From Lachnocurva sp029100405 (GTDB lineage: Bacteria > Bacillota > Clostridia > Lachnospirales > Lachnospiraceae): 64,000 nucleotides of DNA. The translations under genes were made by a program, and so were the position numbers. The notes beneath the pieces were generated by a model. That model made no database searches, was not told the origin of the DNA, and worked only from the letters and a program-made list of their open reading frames with translations. Of the stretch, positions 42,821-50,922 are shown in pieces; position 1 is the stretch's first letter, and each line of letters starts with the position of its first letter. The stretch spans positions 1 through 64,000 of the forward strand of contig JBJYZC010000007.1 in the NCBI GenBank assembly GCA_046263755.1. Reading direction: 5' to 3'.

Positions 42821-45385
42821 TTATGCCTCGTTTGCCGGATCTTCTTCTTTCTCTTTTGCCGGATCTTCTTGTGTCTCTTTTTCCTGTTCCACTTCTTCCA
42901 GGAAATAGAGCCTGGAGCTTGCGTCCTTGAAGACACGGACATTGTTGATCCCGCTTCCGATATAGGCCTGAGTCAGGGGCTTTCCATATTCGATCAGGCT
43001 GTCTCCATAGGCATAGGAATCTTCCTTTTCTCCATCCAGATGATAGAATCTGGCGATCAGATTATGCACCAGGGAATCCTGCTTGACATGGATGGGCAGG
43101 CCGACCGTATTCACCAGATCTCCGAAGGTCTTCACATTGACCTGAATGGGCAGATTCGAGAAATGATATTTCTTGTCCGGATCCAATCCCCTTGCCACAT
43201 AAGTAAGATGCGGATCCGAAGGATGGATCTCCTTTTCTGCCACCATTGCCACGGCCTGTTTCCGATCCGGGCTTACAATGGTCCAGGTAATGATATTATC
43301 CGACTGGCCCTCTCCTCCTGCCGGAGACATAAGGCCTAAGGCCCTGCCAAGATCCGAAGCCCGGTTTCCTGCAGCCAGGGACTCACTGGTCCGGTAGAAG
43401 TCACCGAACTGCAGTGTCTTACGATACTTCTTATAGATACTGATCTGCACGGCAATGGCCTGACAGTCTTCCTTCGACATATCGCAGAGATTACATTCAT
43501 AGCCCAGGTTCCCAAAGAAGGCCACATTGGCCCTGGTCTCCATCGGAGTTACCCTTAAGGTCTGGTGATTCGGCACGGCAGAAACATGAGAAGTATAGGT
43601 AATCTGGGGATAGCCGTAACTGTAGCCGTTCTGGATATCCATACGGGAAACCGCATCCGTATTATCGCTGGCCCAGATCTGAGAGAAGAAACATAGAGCG
43701 CCCAGATCAAAGCGGCAGCCGCCGGAAGCGCATCCTTCCCAGAGAATGTCCGGAAAAGCTTCTGTCAGATTCTTCATCAATTGATAGACACCCAGCATAT
43801 AACGGTGCAGGGTCTCGCCCTGACGGTCCGCAGGCAGATACTTCGAATAAATATCCGAAACGATCCGATTCATATCCCACTTGACATAATCGATCTCTGC
43901 CGACTGCAAAACGGCTGAAATTGCCTTGGTAATATAATCCACTACGGCCGGATTAGCGAAGTCCAGAAGTCTCTGGTTTCTTCCTTCCGCATGATCCTTT
44001 CCCGGGATGTCCATGGACCAGTCCGGATGAGCCCGGTAGAGGTCCGAATCCACATTGACCATTTCAGGTTCGATCCAGATTCCGAATTTCAGGCCAAGTT
44101 TATGAATCTTATCCGAAAGTCCCTTGAGTCCTCCCGGAAGTTTCTTGGTATTAACCTGCCAGTCGCCTAAGGCACGGTGGTCGTCCGATCTCTGTCCGAA
44201 CCAGCCGTCATCCATGACAAAAAGCTCCACGCCGGCTTCCTTGCCCTTCTTGGCAAGCTTTAAAAGTTTTCCTTCATCGATATCGAAGTAATTGGCTTCC
44301 CAGCTGTTCAGAAGAACCGGCCTTTCCTTATTTTTCCACACGCCCCGGCTGATATGCCGTCTGACAAAGTGGTGCATATTCTGTGACATGCCATTATAAC
44401 CCTGGTCCGAAAAGGTCATTACAGCTTCCGGTGTCTCAAATTCCTCACCGGGATTCAGATGCCAGGAAAAATGATCCGGATTGATGCCGCTCACAAAACG
44501 GGTCTTTCCGAAAGAATTCACATCGAAGGCTTCGTAGTGGTTGCCGGAATATATGAGATTAAAGCCATAGACTCTGCCCCGGTCTTCATCCGCCAGGGGC
44601 TCAGCCATAAGAACCAGAGGGTTGGACCGGTTGGAGGAAGTGCCGGTGAAGGAAGAATTGACAAACTTTCCTGCAGTCAGTATGGTCTCATATTTTCCCA
44701 TTTCCTTGATCCAGCCGCCATGGAAGGATGTGATCCGATAACCGCTGGCCGGGAAATCCAAAAGATTGGACAGGGCCCGGGTCAGGGTGACCTCAGTGCT
44801 GCTTGCATTGATAAATTTGGCTGACCGGCTGATGACATCGCAGTCCTCGTAAACGTAGTAATGGAGTTCTACGATATAACCCGCATTCCGATCCCTTAGG
44901 GAAAGCAAAAGATGGTCTACCTTTCCGCCATCGGCGGGATCGCCGTAGGAAGAAGGCAGGGTCCGGAAAGGCTCCTTATGATCCAGGATCTCATGGGAAA
45001 GATAGACCAGATCCAAAGTCGAACTCCCATCGGCCGCAAGGATCCCGAATTGAGGCTCCCGGATGTCGCCCTTGCCGTAAGCGGATGTCTCCATGGAGAG
45101 ATCTTCCAGAGACAGCTCCGGATGGTCATTCTGATAGAGGATGGAGTTCCCGTGCGCATTGGTATGGGATTCTTCCAGATGACTGGTCTCATCCACATGG
45201 ATCTTCCTGCCATAATAGAGATGCTCCAACTGACCGGTCGCAGTGGTCCGAAAGAGATAGCTGGTATGGCCGGTCTCCAGGACAAAGTTCAGAAGAGTCA
45301 GGGTTTTCTCCTGCTTTTCCTCGTCATTGCCCTTTCCTGTGTTTTCTCCGGAGATCGTCTGCTTGGTTTCAAAAATGCGAATCAT
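42821..45385 (-). CDS. Alpha-galactosidase, GH36
   Basis: Releases terminal alpha-galactose from melibiose, raffinose-type sugars or galactomannan. The 854-residue protein has the GH36 N-terminal beta domain, the (beta/alpha)8 barrel with DDGWFGQRSDDHRALGDW, the nucleophile Asp in VKWDMNR and the acid/base Asp in ASDNTD, and a C-terminal beta domain. It is about 100 residues longer than the common 730-750 form through an N-terminal extension and an acidic C-terminal tail (KEKEEDPANEA). There is no signal peptide, so it acts in the cytoplasm on imported sugar. AGGAAGG precedes ATG. It follows a GPH transporter gene. Confidence 0.95.
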   Translation of the reverse strand: MIRIFETKQTISGENTGKGNDEEKQEKTLTLLNFVLETGHTSYLFRTTATGQLEHLYYGRKIHVDETSHLEESHTNAHGNSILYQNDHPELSLEDLSMETSAYGKGDIREPQFGILAADGSSTLDLVYLSHEILDHKEPFRTLPSSYGDPADGGKVDHLLLSLRDRNAGYIVELHYYVYEDCDVISRSAKFINASSTEVTLTRALSNLLDFPASGYRITSFHGGWIKEMGKYETILTAGKFVNSSFTGTSSNRSNPLVLMAEPLADEDRGRVYGFNLIYSGNHYEAFDVNSFGKTRFVSGINPDHFSWHLNPGEEFETPEAVMTFSDQGYNGMSQNMHHFVRRHISRGVWKNKERPVLLNSWEANYFDIDEGKLLKLAKKGKEAGVELFVMDDGWFGQRSDDHRALGDWQVNTKKLPGGLKGLSDKIHKLGLKFGIWIEPEMVNVDSDLYRAHPDWSMDIPGKDHAEGRNQRLLDFANPAVVDYITKAISAVLQSAEIDYVKWDMNRIVSDIYSKYLPADRQGETLHRYMLGVYQLMKNLTEAFPDILWEGCASGGCRFDLGALCFFSQIWASDNTDAVSRMDIQNGYSYGYPQITYTSHVSAVPNHQTLRVTPMETRANVAFFGNLGYECNLCDMSKEDCQAIAVQISIYKKYRKTLQFGDFYRTSESLAAGNRASDLGRALGLMSPAGGEGQSDNIITWTIVSPDRKQAVAMVAEKEIHPSDPHLTYVARGLDPDKKYHFSNLPIQVNVKTFGDLVNTVGLPIHVKQDSLVHNLIARFYHLDGEKEDSYAYGDSLIEYGKPLTQAYIGSGINNVRVFKDASSRLYFLEEVEQEKETQEDPAKEKEEDPANEA

Positions 45386-45403
45386 AGGCTTATTTCCTTC
45401 CTA

Positions 45404-46800
45404 TTACTCCCGAAAGCCATCCTTTAGAATGCCCTGAACCTTGGACTCATTATAAAAATGCAGGACCACTGCTCCAAGGAAGCAGAAGGCGATTGCGAAA
45501 AAGGCTGCAATTCGGTAGCCGAGTCCTGTAGCTACGCTGATGGTACCGAGAGAGGTGAATAAGAGAATGGACAGGGACTGACCCATCTTCATAGAGAAGT
45601 ACGGGCAGCGAAGAACATTCCGTCATGGTTCTCTCCGGTAACAATATAATCGGATTTTGCAATATCTGCAACAATGGTCTGCGGAATAATTCCAAGGATT
45701 GCCATAGGAAAGGCTGCAACCAGGACAACCAGGACACCGCTTACGATTCCGGGCACATGGAAGAGGCCGGACAGGCCGGTGATGAGGAAGACAAAGCACA
45801 TACCAAGGAAGGCGAAAACAACCATTTTCTTCTTGGCAACCTTCTGCATGATGATATTGACCGGTACATAGCAGACCACCGAAAGGAAGGTCATTGCGAT
45901 GTAGAGAAGGGAGCTGAAACTCTCCGGCAGTTTCATAAGAACCGTTACGTAGTGAAGAAGTCCGGTCTGGAACATGGTAATACCGATCCAATAGCAGATA
46001 TCGGAAACGACGAAGATCCGGAATTCACGGTTGGAAAAACACTTACTCAGAGAACGGAAGGCATTGCCCTCGGTCGGATGGACTTCGACATAGTCCATTT
46101 CCTTAATGGTCAGGGTCGGAACCAGGCAGCAGACCATGGCGATCAGAGCCATGACAATGAAAACGATCCGCATCGCCCAGACTCTGCTTCCTACCATGGG
46201 TGTGATAGCGGACCAGATGGTCGGTGCCATATAGCCCAGAGCGGAACCGAAAATAAAGGTAAAGGAAATTGCTGTCGAAATATTCGCCAGGGTCTTCTCA
46301 TCTCTGGAAAGCTCGGCGATCAGTGCATTGTAAGGCGTGCAGTAAATCGTCATGAAGAGATAGAACAAAAGCATCATGACAAGAACCCAGATTCCATTGA
46401 TGATTCCGTTACTGCCCAGCTTCGATGCAACCGGATTTCCGGGTGCCGGGCAAATATAGACCATAATGGTGATCAGTGCCAGAGGGATAGCGGCCTTCTT
46501 CATAAAAGGAATCCGGCGGCCCTTAGGGTTTTTGCTCTTGTCCGACAGGTTGCCGATCCAGGGGTCGGTGATGGCATCAAAGACACGTCCCAAGGCATAG
46601 ATGCCGCCGATAACGGTGAAAACGCCGAGGATCACACGTCCCTGAGGAATGAAGTAAAGCATTCCTTCGGAAACCGAGACCTGGTCCGGCTGATAAAAGG
46701 ATTCAATAAAGTTGGTAAGAATGGCAGACATCAGGGACCAGCCCAGCTGTCCGATGGCAAAGAACCAGATGATTTTTTTGGTGACAGGTTTCAGATTCAT
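45404..46800 (-). pseudogene. GPH family sugar:cation symporter, frameshifted near the C-terminus
   Basis: Probably imports melibiose, raffinose or another galactoside for the adjoining alpha-galactosidase. The main frame (45589-46800, 403 residues) runs through about eleven helices with the GPH signatures DAITDPWIGNLSDK, GRRIPFM and CTPYNALIAEL, then stops after GMFFAARTSL. The next 62 codons (45404-45592) continue in another frame with MKMGQSLSILLF, exactly where the family continues after GMFFAARTF. One inserted T in the CGTACTTCTC stretch would restore one 465-residue protein. It is thus a one-base deletion (real or a sequencing error) or, less likely, a recoding site. ATG at 46800 follows GAGGGAAAT. 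Confidence 0.8.
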
Positions 46801-46820
46801 ATTTCCCTCATTTCTAAATT

Positions 46821-46842
46821 AAAATGGGTTTTCTCCCATTTT
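46821..46842 (-). promoter_or_regulatory. Leader hairpin before the GPH transporter
   Basis: AAAATGGG pairs perfectly with CCCATTTT across a six-base loop, only about 13 bases ahead of the ribosome site. It could attenuate translation or act as a terminator in the opposite direction. On the plus strand it is followed by a T/C-rich run. Confidence 0.5.
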
Positions 46843-46920
46843 CTTTTCTTTATTTAAACCGGTCGCACTTGCATTATTTTCATACAAGGCAATTCCTTCA
46901 AATCGGTCTACATTTTACTA

Positions 46921-48387
46921 TCACTGCTTCGATTTTAATCCCATAGCAAGTTTCACAACATTATAGGCGCCGTTATAGAGACCGATGGAATTGTTCAAGC
47001 GGATGGCATCGCACATTTGTGCAAGCATATTGTCGTCCTGGAGGAAGATATCCAGCATCTGCAGTGTATGAGGGATATCCCGACACTCCAGCGTTCCGTC
47101 TCCCATCTCAGAAGAATGGATGGCGCCCCACATCTCATGCTTTCCGACCCGGCGGATGAAAAGCTTGGGAACCGGATAGAAAGCCAGCTCACTCGGCTTT
47201 GTCACCAGGACATCACAGCTTCTCATAAGAAGGTTTGTGATGTAGACCGCTTCGAAGATGTCCTTATGATAAAAGGCATGGATGCCATCGACTTCGCCAT
47301 CGATCGCATCTGCAGCAAAAGCGGAAGCTTTTTTAAAGTCTTCAAAGTGTTCGGTCGCCAGATCTTTCATCTCGGGCAGGGCCTTTACCATGTCCTCCCA
47401 GACATTTTTGTAATCGCCGACATTCACATAGAGGGCGGCCTTTTGGGTCCGGATCAGAGGCAGTAAGTACTTGATAATGGCTTCGAAGATCTCCTTCTGC
47501 GCTCCTGCTCCTCCGATGGTCAGAAGGAAGCGCATAGGCTTATTTTCTTTCTTTCTCGCCATACGTTTCTGACAATCCGAATCAATATTGGAAACCAGCT
47601 CATGATCAATATAATGCCCGGTGTAATACAGAGCATTGTTCGGCATGGGATGATTGACCTTGTCCTTCTGCATGCCATTTAAGATCTTATATCCCTGGTA
47701 AGAGTTCCTGGTTTGAATCGTATGAAGAGCTCCTTCTGCCAGATGCAGTGCCATGGGCCAGTTGTCGGGAATGGCATTGACCACATATTTCATATCTGCA
47801 TGAATGGCAGCCTGAGCCGGCCAGACATGAGTTCCGATCAAGGGAATGTCTTTGGGGATATTTCGGAAAACGGGAACCATGAGTTCCGCATTCTTCTGAT
47901 CTGCCGCATTGTAAGACAGAGCGCGAAAACCTTCATAATTCACGGGTTCCCAGACCAGCTTGTTGAAGAGGCCGATTTTCGACAGGCGGGATCCCAGGGA
48001 ATAGAGATCGTTCTGATAGGAAATGACCTTGGTGCAGGTAGTCTCCGGGAAGGAATTTAAGTCCAGCCAGTATGGGGTATAGCCCAGGGCCTTGGCTGCC
48101 GATGCCATTGCCATACTGATCCGATAATGGCCGAATCCCATACGGATATTTCCGACAATGATTCCCTTTTCATGATCAAAAGTCTCCGGCGACGGACCAT
48201 CCTCGATCCTGATATCCTGTACTCCGAGAGAATCTCCGATGACCGGATTCTTCCGAACGATCACAGGATAGTTGGTCTGACTGTCATCCCCGAATTTTTT
48301 CATATACTTCTTTTTGGATTTTACCGCTTTCCGATAGATCTTATCCGAAAGCTGATTGCCAAAAATTACACGCGACTTCTCTTCCAT
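46921..48387 (-). CDS. Putative GT-B glycosyltransferase (MGDG synthase-like)
   Basis: A protein of about 488 residues with an N-terminal IVGNIRMGFGHYRISMAMA segment like the GxGHxxxA of MurG/diacylglycerol glycosyltransferases, and a later LLTIGGAGAQKEIF loop, possibly the sugar-nucleotide site. The C-terminal CDVLVTKPSELAF stretch also fits a GT-B donor site. It may glycosylate a membrane lipid, but I cannot assign it to a characterised enzyme. No membrane helix is obvious. Start taken as ATG at 48387; a TTG at 48399 lies in frame. A TetR gene precedes it on the same strand, with a tandem repeat between. Confidence 0.5.
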   Translation of the reverse strand: MEEKSRVIFGNQLSDKIYRKAVKSKKKYMKKFGDDSQTNYPVIVRKNPVIGDSLGVQDIRIEDGPSPETFDHEKGIIVGNIRMGFGHYRISMAMASAAKALGYTPYWLDLNSFPETTCTKVISYQNDLYSLGSRLSKIGLFNKLVWEPVNYEGFRALSYNAADQKNAELMVPVFRNIPKDIPLIGTHVWPAQAAIHADMKYVVNAIPDNWPMALHLAEGALHTIQTRNSYQGYKILNGMQKDKVNHPMPNNALYYTGHYIDHELVSNIDSDCQKRMARKKENKPMRFLLTIGGAGAQKEIFEAIIKYLLPLIRTQKAALYVNVGDYKNVWEDMVKALPEMKDLATEHFEDFKKASAFAADAIDGEVDGIHAFYHKDIFEAVYITNLLMRSCDVLVTKPSELAFYPVPKLFIRRVGKHEMWGAIHSSEMGDGTLECRDIPHTLQMLDIFLQDDNMLAQMCDAIRLNNSIGLYNGAYNVVKLAMGLKSKQ

Positions 48388-48413
48388 TTTTCTACTCAAT
48401 TCCTTCCTACCGT

Positions 48414-48480
48414 ATTTATTTCAGGATTTCCCCGATTTTATTTCAGGATTCCCCCAATTTTATTTCAGGATTCCCCCGAT
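48414..48480. repeat. 22-bp tandem repeat overlapping the tetR 3' end
   Basis: Three copies of a TTTATTTCAGGATTCCCCCGAT-type unit (given here in overlapping form; period 22) have their TCAGGATT cores at 48421, 48443 and 48465. The third copy encodes the last codons of the TetR protein. Confidence 0.85.
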
Positions 48481-49044
48481 CATAAGTGACGTCAATTCGT
48501 CCAGTGCATCCTTATAGTGAATGTGATTCTTCCTTAAGGTATCATCCGACAGGAAACGCTCTACCGAAGCTTCAAAAGTCAGCTGGAAAACAACCTTATT
48601 GACCGGCCGGAAAATCCCTTCTTCCACGCCCTGATCTACAAGAGATAAAGTGGTTTCCCAGTCGCTTTCCAGACGTTTCCGTAAATGTCCGGTGACTCTC
48701 GGATACTTATCCTGTAAAGCATAGATCGAGCCGAAATCAATATCGGAATAGCTTACCGGCATAACCCCCAAAACCTGACGAAGTTTCTCCTCCGTAGAGA
48801 GATCCGCTTTCTGCAGGATCTCATTTTCATCCTTCTTTACCGAGTCGAAGAAATAATCAACCATAGTATAAAGCAGGCTCTCCTTGTCCCGGAAAACGGT
48901 ATAAATCGTCTTCTTGGACATACCGAGTTCCTTCGACAGGTCATTCATTGTAAAACCAATGCCTTTTTTTCGGAATACCCGGATGGTGCCTTCCAGGATT
49001 CGAGCTTTGTTATATTCATCTTTTCCTGATAAAAATCCGCTCAT
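48460..49044 (-). CDS. TetR family transcriptional regulator
   Basis: 194 residues with an N-terminal TetR helix-turn-helix (GFTMNDLSKELGMSKKTIY, then TVFRDKESLL) and a helical ligand domain. GGGAGGTATTA precedes ATG. It is probably co-transcribed with the glycosyltransferase-like gene downstream and may control it. The ligand is unknown. The 3' end is built from a 22-bp tandem repeat. Confidence 0.88.
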   Translation of the reverse strand: MSGFLSGKDEYNKARILEGTIRVFRKKGIGFTMNDLSKELGMSKKTIYTVFRDKESLLYTMVDYFFDSVKKDENEILQKADLSTEEKLRQVLGVMPVSYSDIDFGSIYALQDKYPRVTGHLRKRLESDWETTLSLVDQGVEEGIFRPVNKVVFQLTFEASVERFLSDDTLRKNHIHYKDALDELTSLMIGGILK

Positions 49045-49104
49045 TAATACCTCCCATCTATTTCGATCCGATTATTGAGGATCCTACAATACAATTCTTA
49101 AGGT

Positions 49105-49199
49105 TTCGGCCTCTGGATTCTTGCGACTTCGACCTTTGGATGCTTGCGGCTTCGGCCTTTGGATTCATATGGTTTCGACCTTTGGATTCTTGCGGTTTC
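49105..49199. repeat. 23-bp tandem repeat, four copies
   Basis: Units like TTCGACCTTTGGATTCTTGCGG start at 49105, 49128, 49151 and 49174, with a partial fifth at 49197. It is non-coding and lies just upstream of tetR. Confidence 0.85.
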
Positions 49200-49322
49200 C
49201 TTTCTTTCCCCTGCAGTCTGTGATTAAATGGATGCGTGCCGGAAACCAGTACATATATCCTTGGTTTCCATGATAGCATTCTGAACCAAGAGCTACAATA
49301 TGGCGATTCATACAAGAATACC

Positions 49323-49358
49323 CCCTGGTAATTTGTGTAAAATTACCAAGGGGTGATT
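49323..49358. promoter_or_regulatory. Inverted repeat upstream of tetR
   Basis: CCCCTGGTAATTT and AAATTACCAAGGGG face each other across a short loop, with one unpaired base. On the plus strand it ends in GATTTTC, so a terminator is possible; an operator for the TetR protein is also possible. Confidence 0.5.
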
Positions 49359-49404
49359 TTCTATCAGTATGAAAGGCAATCGTGGGCTGTCCGTGTGGAA
49401 TTCA

Positions 49405-49505
49405 ATGAGGCCTGCCTTTGTGAAATTCGATGAAGCCTGCCTTTTGGAATTCAATGAAGCCTGCCTTTGAGGTATTCAATGAAGCCTGCCTGAGTGAAAT
49501 TCAAT
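49405..49505. repeat. 24-25 bp tandem repeat, four copies
   Basis: AATTCAATGAAGCCTGCC-type units have GCCTGCC cores at 49410, 49435, 49459 and 49484. It directly abuts copy B of the dispersed element. Confidence 0.85.
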
Positions 49506-49812
49506 ATATAAATTCTTTTTAAAATCATGCGTGTTTCATATCGAAAAAAAGCCTTTTTCAGCCCTAAAAATTCGATATATGAAATCTTTTTCATTTCATG
49601 CTATAAAAATGCCCTAAAAACACGCATCATATTCAAAAGATTTCATATATCGAATATTTGTCCTGAAAACGGCCTCAGGAGACGCTGGGAAAGCGCATCA
49701 TATTCAAAAGATTTCATATATCGAATATTTGTCTTGAAAACAGTCTCAGAAGGCGCTGGAAAAGCGCATTGTTTTCAAAAGATTTCATATATCGAATATT
49801 TGTTTTAAAACG
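49503..49812 (+). repeat. Dispersed intergenic element, copy B (three 71-bp repeats plus inverted arms)
   Basis: CGCAT cores at 49623, 49694 and 49765 are 71 bp apart, as in copy A. Each repeat continues into CAAAAGATTTCATATATCG and AATATTTG. A perfect 21-bp inverted repeat joins 49570-49590 to 49635-49655 around a loop with CATGCTATAAAA. An inverted core (CATGCGTG) lies at about 49526-49533. Arms and loop match copy A closely although the between-repeat segments differ. It ends 44 bases before the pgeF stop. No gene is seen in it. Confidence 0.8.
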
Positions 49813-49855
49813 TGCTCGACATCATGCGAGGCCACTTGCAATCATTTCACAGGGG

Positions 49856-50686
49856 TCATAAGAGAGCAATCACTCCTGCCATATTGCCACGTTTTCCGCC
49901 GCTGGCACGATGGGAAAAGAGTTTGTCTGCATGTTCTTTGGTGCAGAGTCCAAGAATATCAATATTGCAATCTCTGCAGCCCAGATCCAAAAGGGTGACT
50001 CTTACGGCCTCCCAGAGATTCAATTGATAATGTCTTCCATCCTCTGCCAGACGACCCGGGGTCAGGATCTTGTTGGATTTAGATAAGGAAAACTCCTGCC
50101 GGAAGGCCTCTGCCACATCTTCTGACACTTCATAGCAATTCGGACAGATGGATGGGCCAACAACGGCGATGACATCCGCCGGATCTGTAGCAAAATGCTC
50201 TTTCATCATCTGAAGGGCTCGCCCGGAGATTCTTCCCACGGTCCCCCTCCAGCCGGAATGAACGGCTGCAACAGCACGATGTTTCGGATCATACAGAAGA
50301 ACCGGCTGACAGTCCGCAACAAAAACCGACAGAACCAGACCCGGCTGATTCGTCACAAGACCATCCACATCCCTATAGTCCTTGGGGCGCGTCAGGCCCT
50401 TTCCGGCATCTTCCTTAGTCACCAGGCGGACATTTCTGGTATGAGTCTGGTCCGTCAAGACAAATCGTTCCGGTCCAAAACCGATGGTCTCTCCCAAACG
50501 GCGGAAGTTCTCCCGGACATTCTCCTCTTTGTCGCCACGGGTAAAGCTTAGATTTAAAGAGGACAGATATCCTTGACTGACCCCGCCTTCCCGGCTGGTA
50601 AAGCCGTGGACCAGGCCCGGCTCTGCCGAAAGAAGGGAACTCTGGATCAAGGGTACAGACCCTCTCCGATTGATTACAACTGACAT
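49856..50686 (-). CDS. pgeF: Purine nucleoside phosphorylase/oxidase-type PgeF (YlmD, laccase-domain)
   Basis: Member of the YfiH/YlmD family, known to act on purine nucleosides and to edit peptidoglycan precursors. Metal ligands are in LTDQTHTRNV, FVADCQPVLL and VHSGWRGT, and C-terminal FSHRASGGKRGNM is typical. I use the ATG at 50686, which leaves about 28 residues before GFTSREGG. No ribosome site is clear, and frames upstream (ATG 50731, TTG 50746) are possible. About 276 residues. Confidence 0.9.
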   Translation of the reverse strand: MSVVINRRGSVPLIQSSLLSAEPGLVHGFTSREGGVSQGYLSSLNLSFTRGDKEENVRENFRRLGETIGFGPERFVLTDQTHTRNVRLVTKEDAGKGLTRPKDYRDVDGLVTNQPGLVLSVFVADCQPVLLYDPKHRAVAAVHSGWRGTVGRISGRALQMMKEHFATDPADVIAVVGPSICPNCYEVSEDVAEAFRQEFSLSKSNKILTPGRLAEDGRHYQLNLWEAVRVTLLDLGCRDCNIDILGLCTKEHADKLFSHRASGGKRGNMAGVIALL

Positions 50687-50765
50687 AAAATGAAAACCAA
50701 GTCGAACACACCGTTCAGATGTATCGATCATAGAATATTGAAACAACGGCCAACGTCAACGAACA

Positions 50766-50915
50766 ATCCATCAACAAAGCTTTGACAAAATCCATCAACA
50801 AAGCATTGACAAAAATCCATCAACAAAACTTTGACAAAAATCCATCAACAAAACTTTGACAAAAATCCATCAACAAAGCTGTGACAAAAATCCGTCAACA
50901 AACACTGACAAATGT
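50766..50915. repeat. 25-bp tandem repeat, six copies
   Basis: CCATCAACAAAGCTTTGACA-like units have CC(A/G)TCAAC at 50768, 50792, 50817, 50842, 50867 and 50892. Each contains a CAAAGCTTTG-like palindrome. It fills the gap between pgeF and galT. Confidence 0.9.
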
Positions 50916-50922
50916 TCCCAGC

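Larger units (their letters stand above)
49045..49404. other. Intergenic region upstream of tetR
   Basis: No gene seen. It contains a 23-bp tandem repeat (49105-49199) and, at 49323-49358, an inverted repeat (CCCCTGGTAATTT and AAATTACCAAGGGG) that could be a terminator or operator. Confidence 0.5.
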
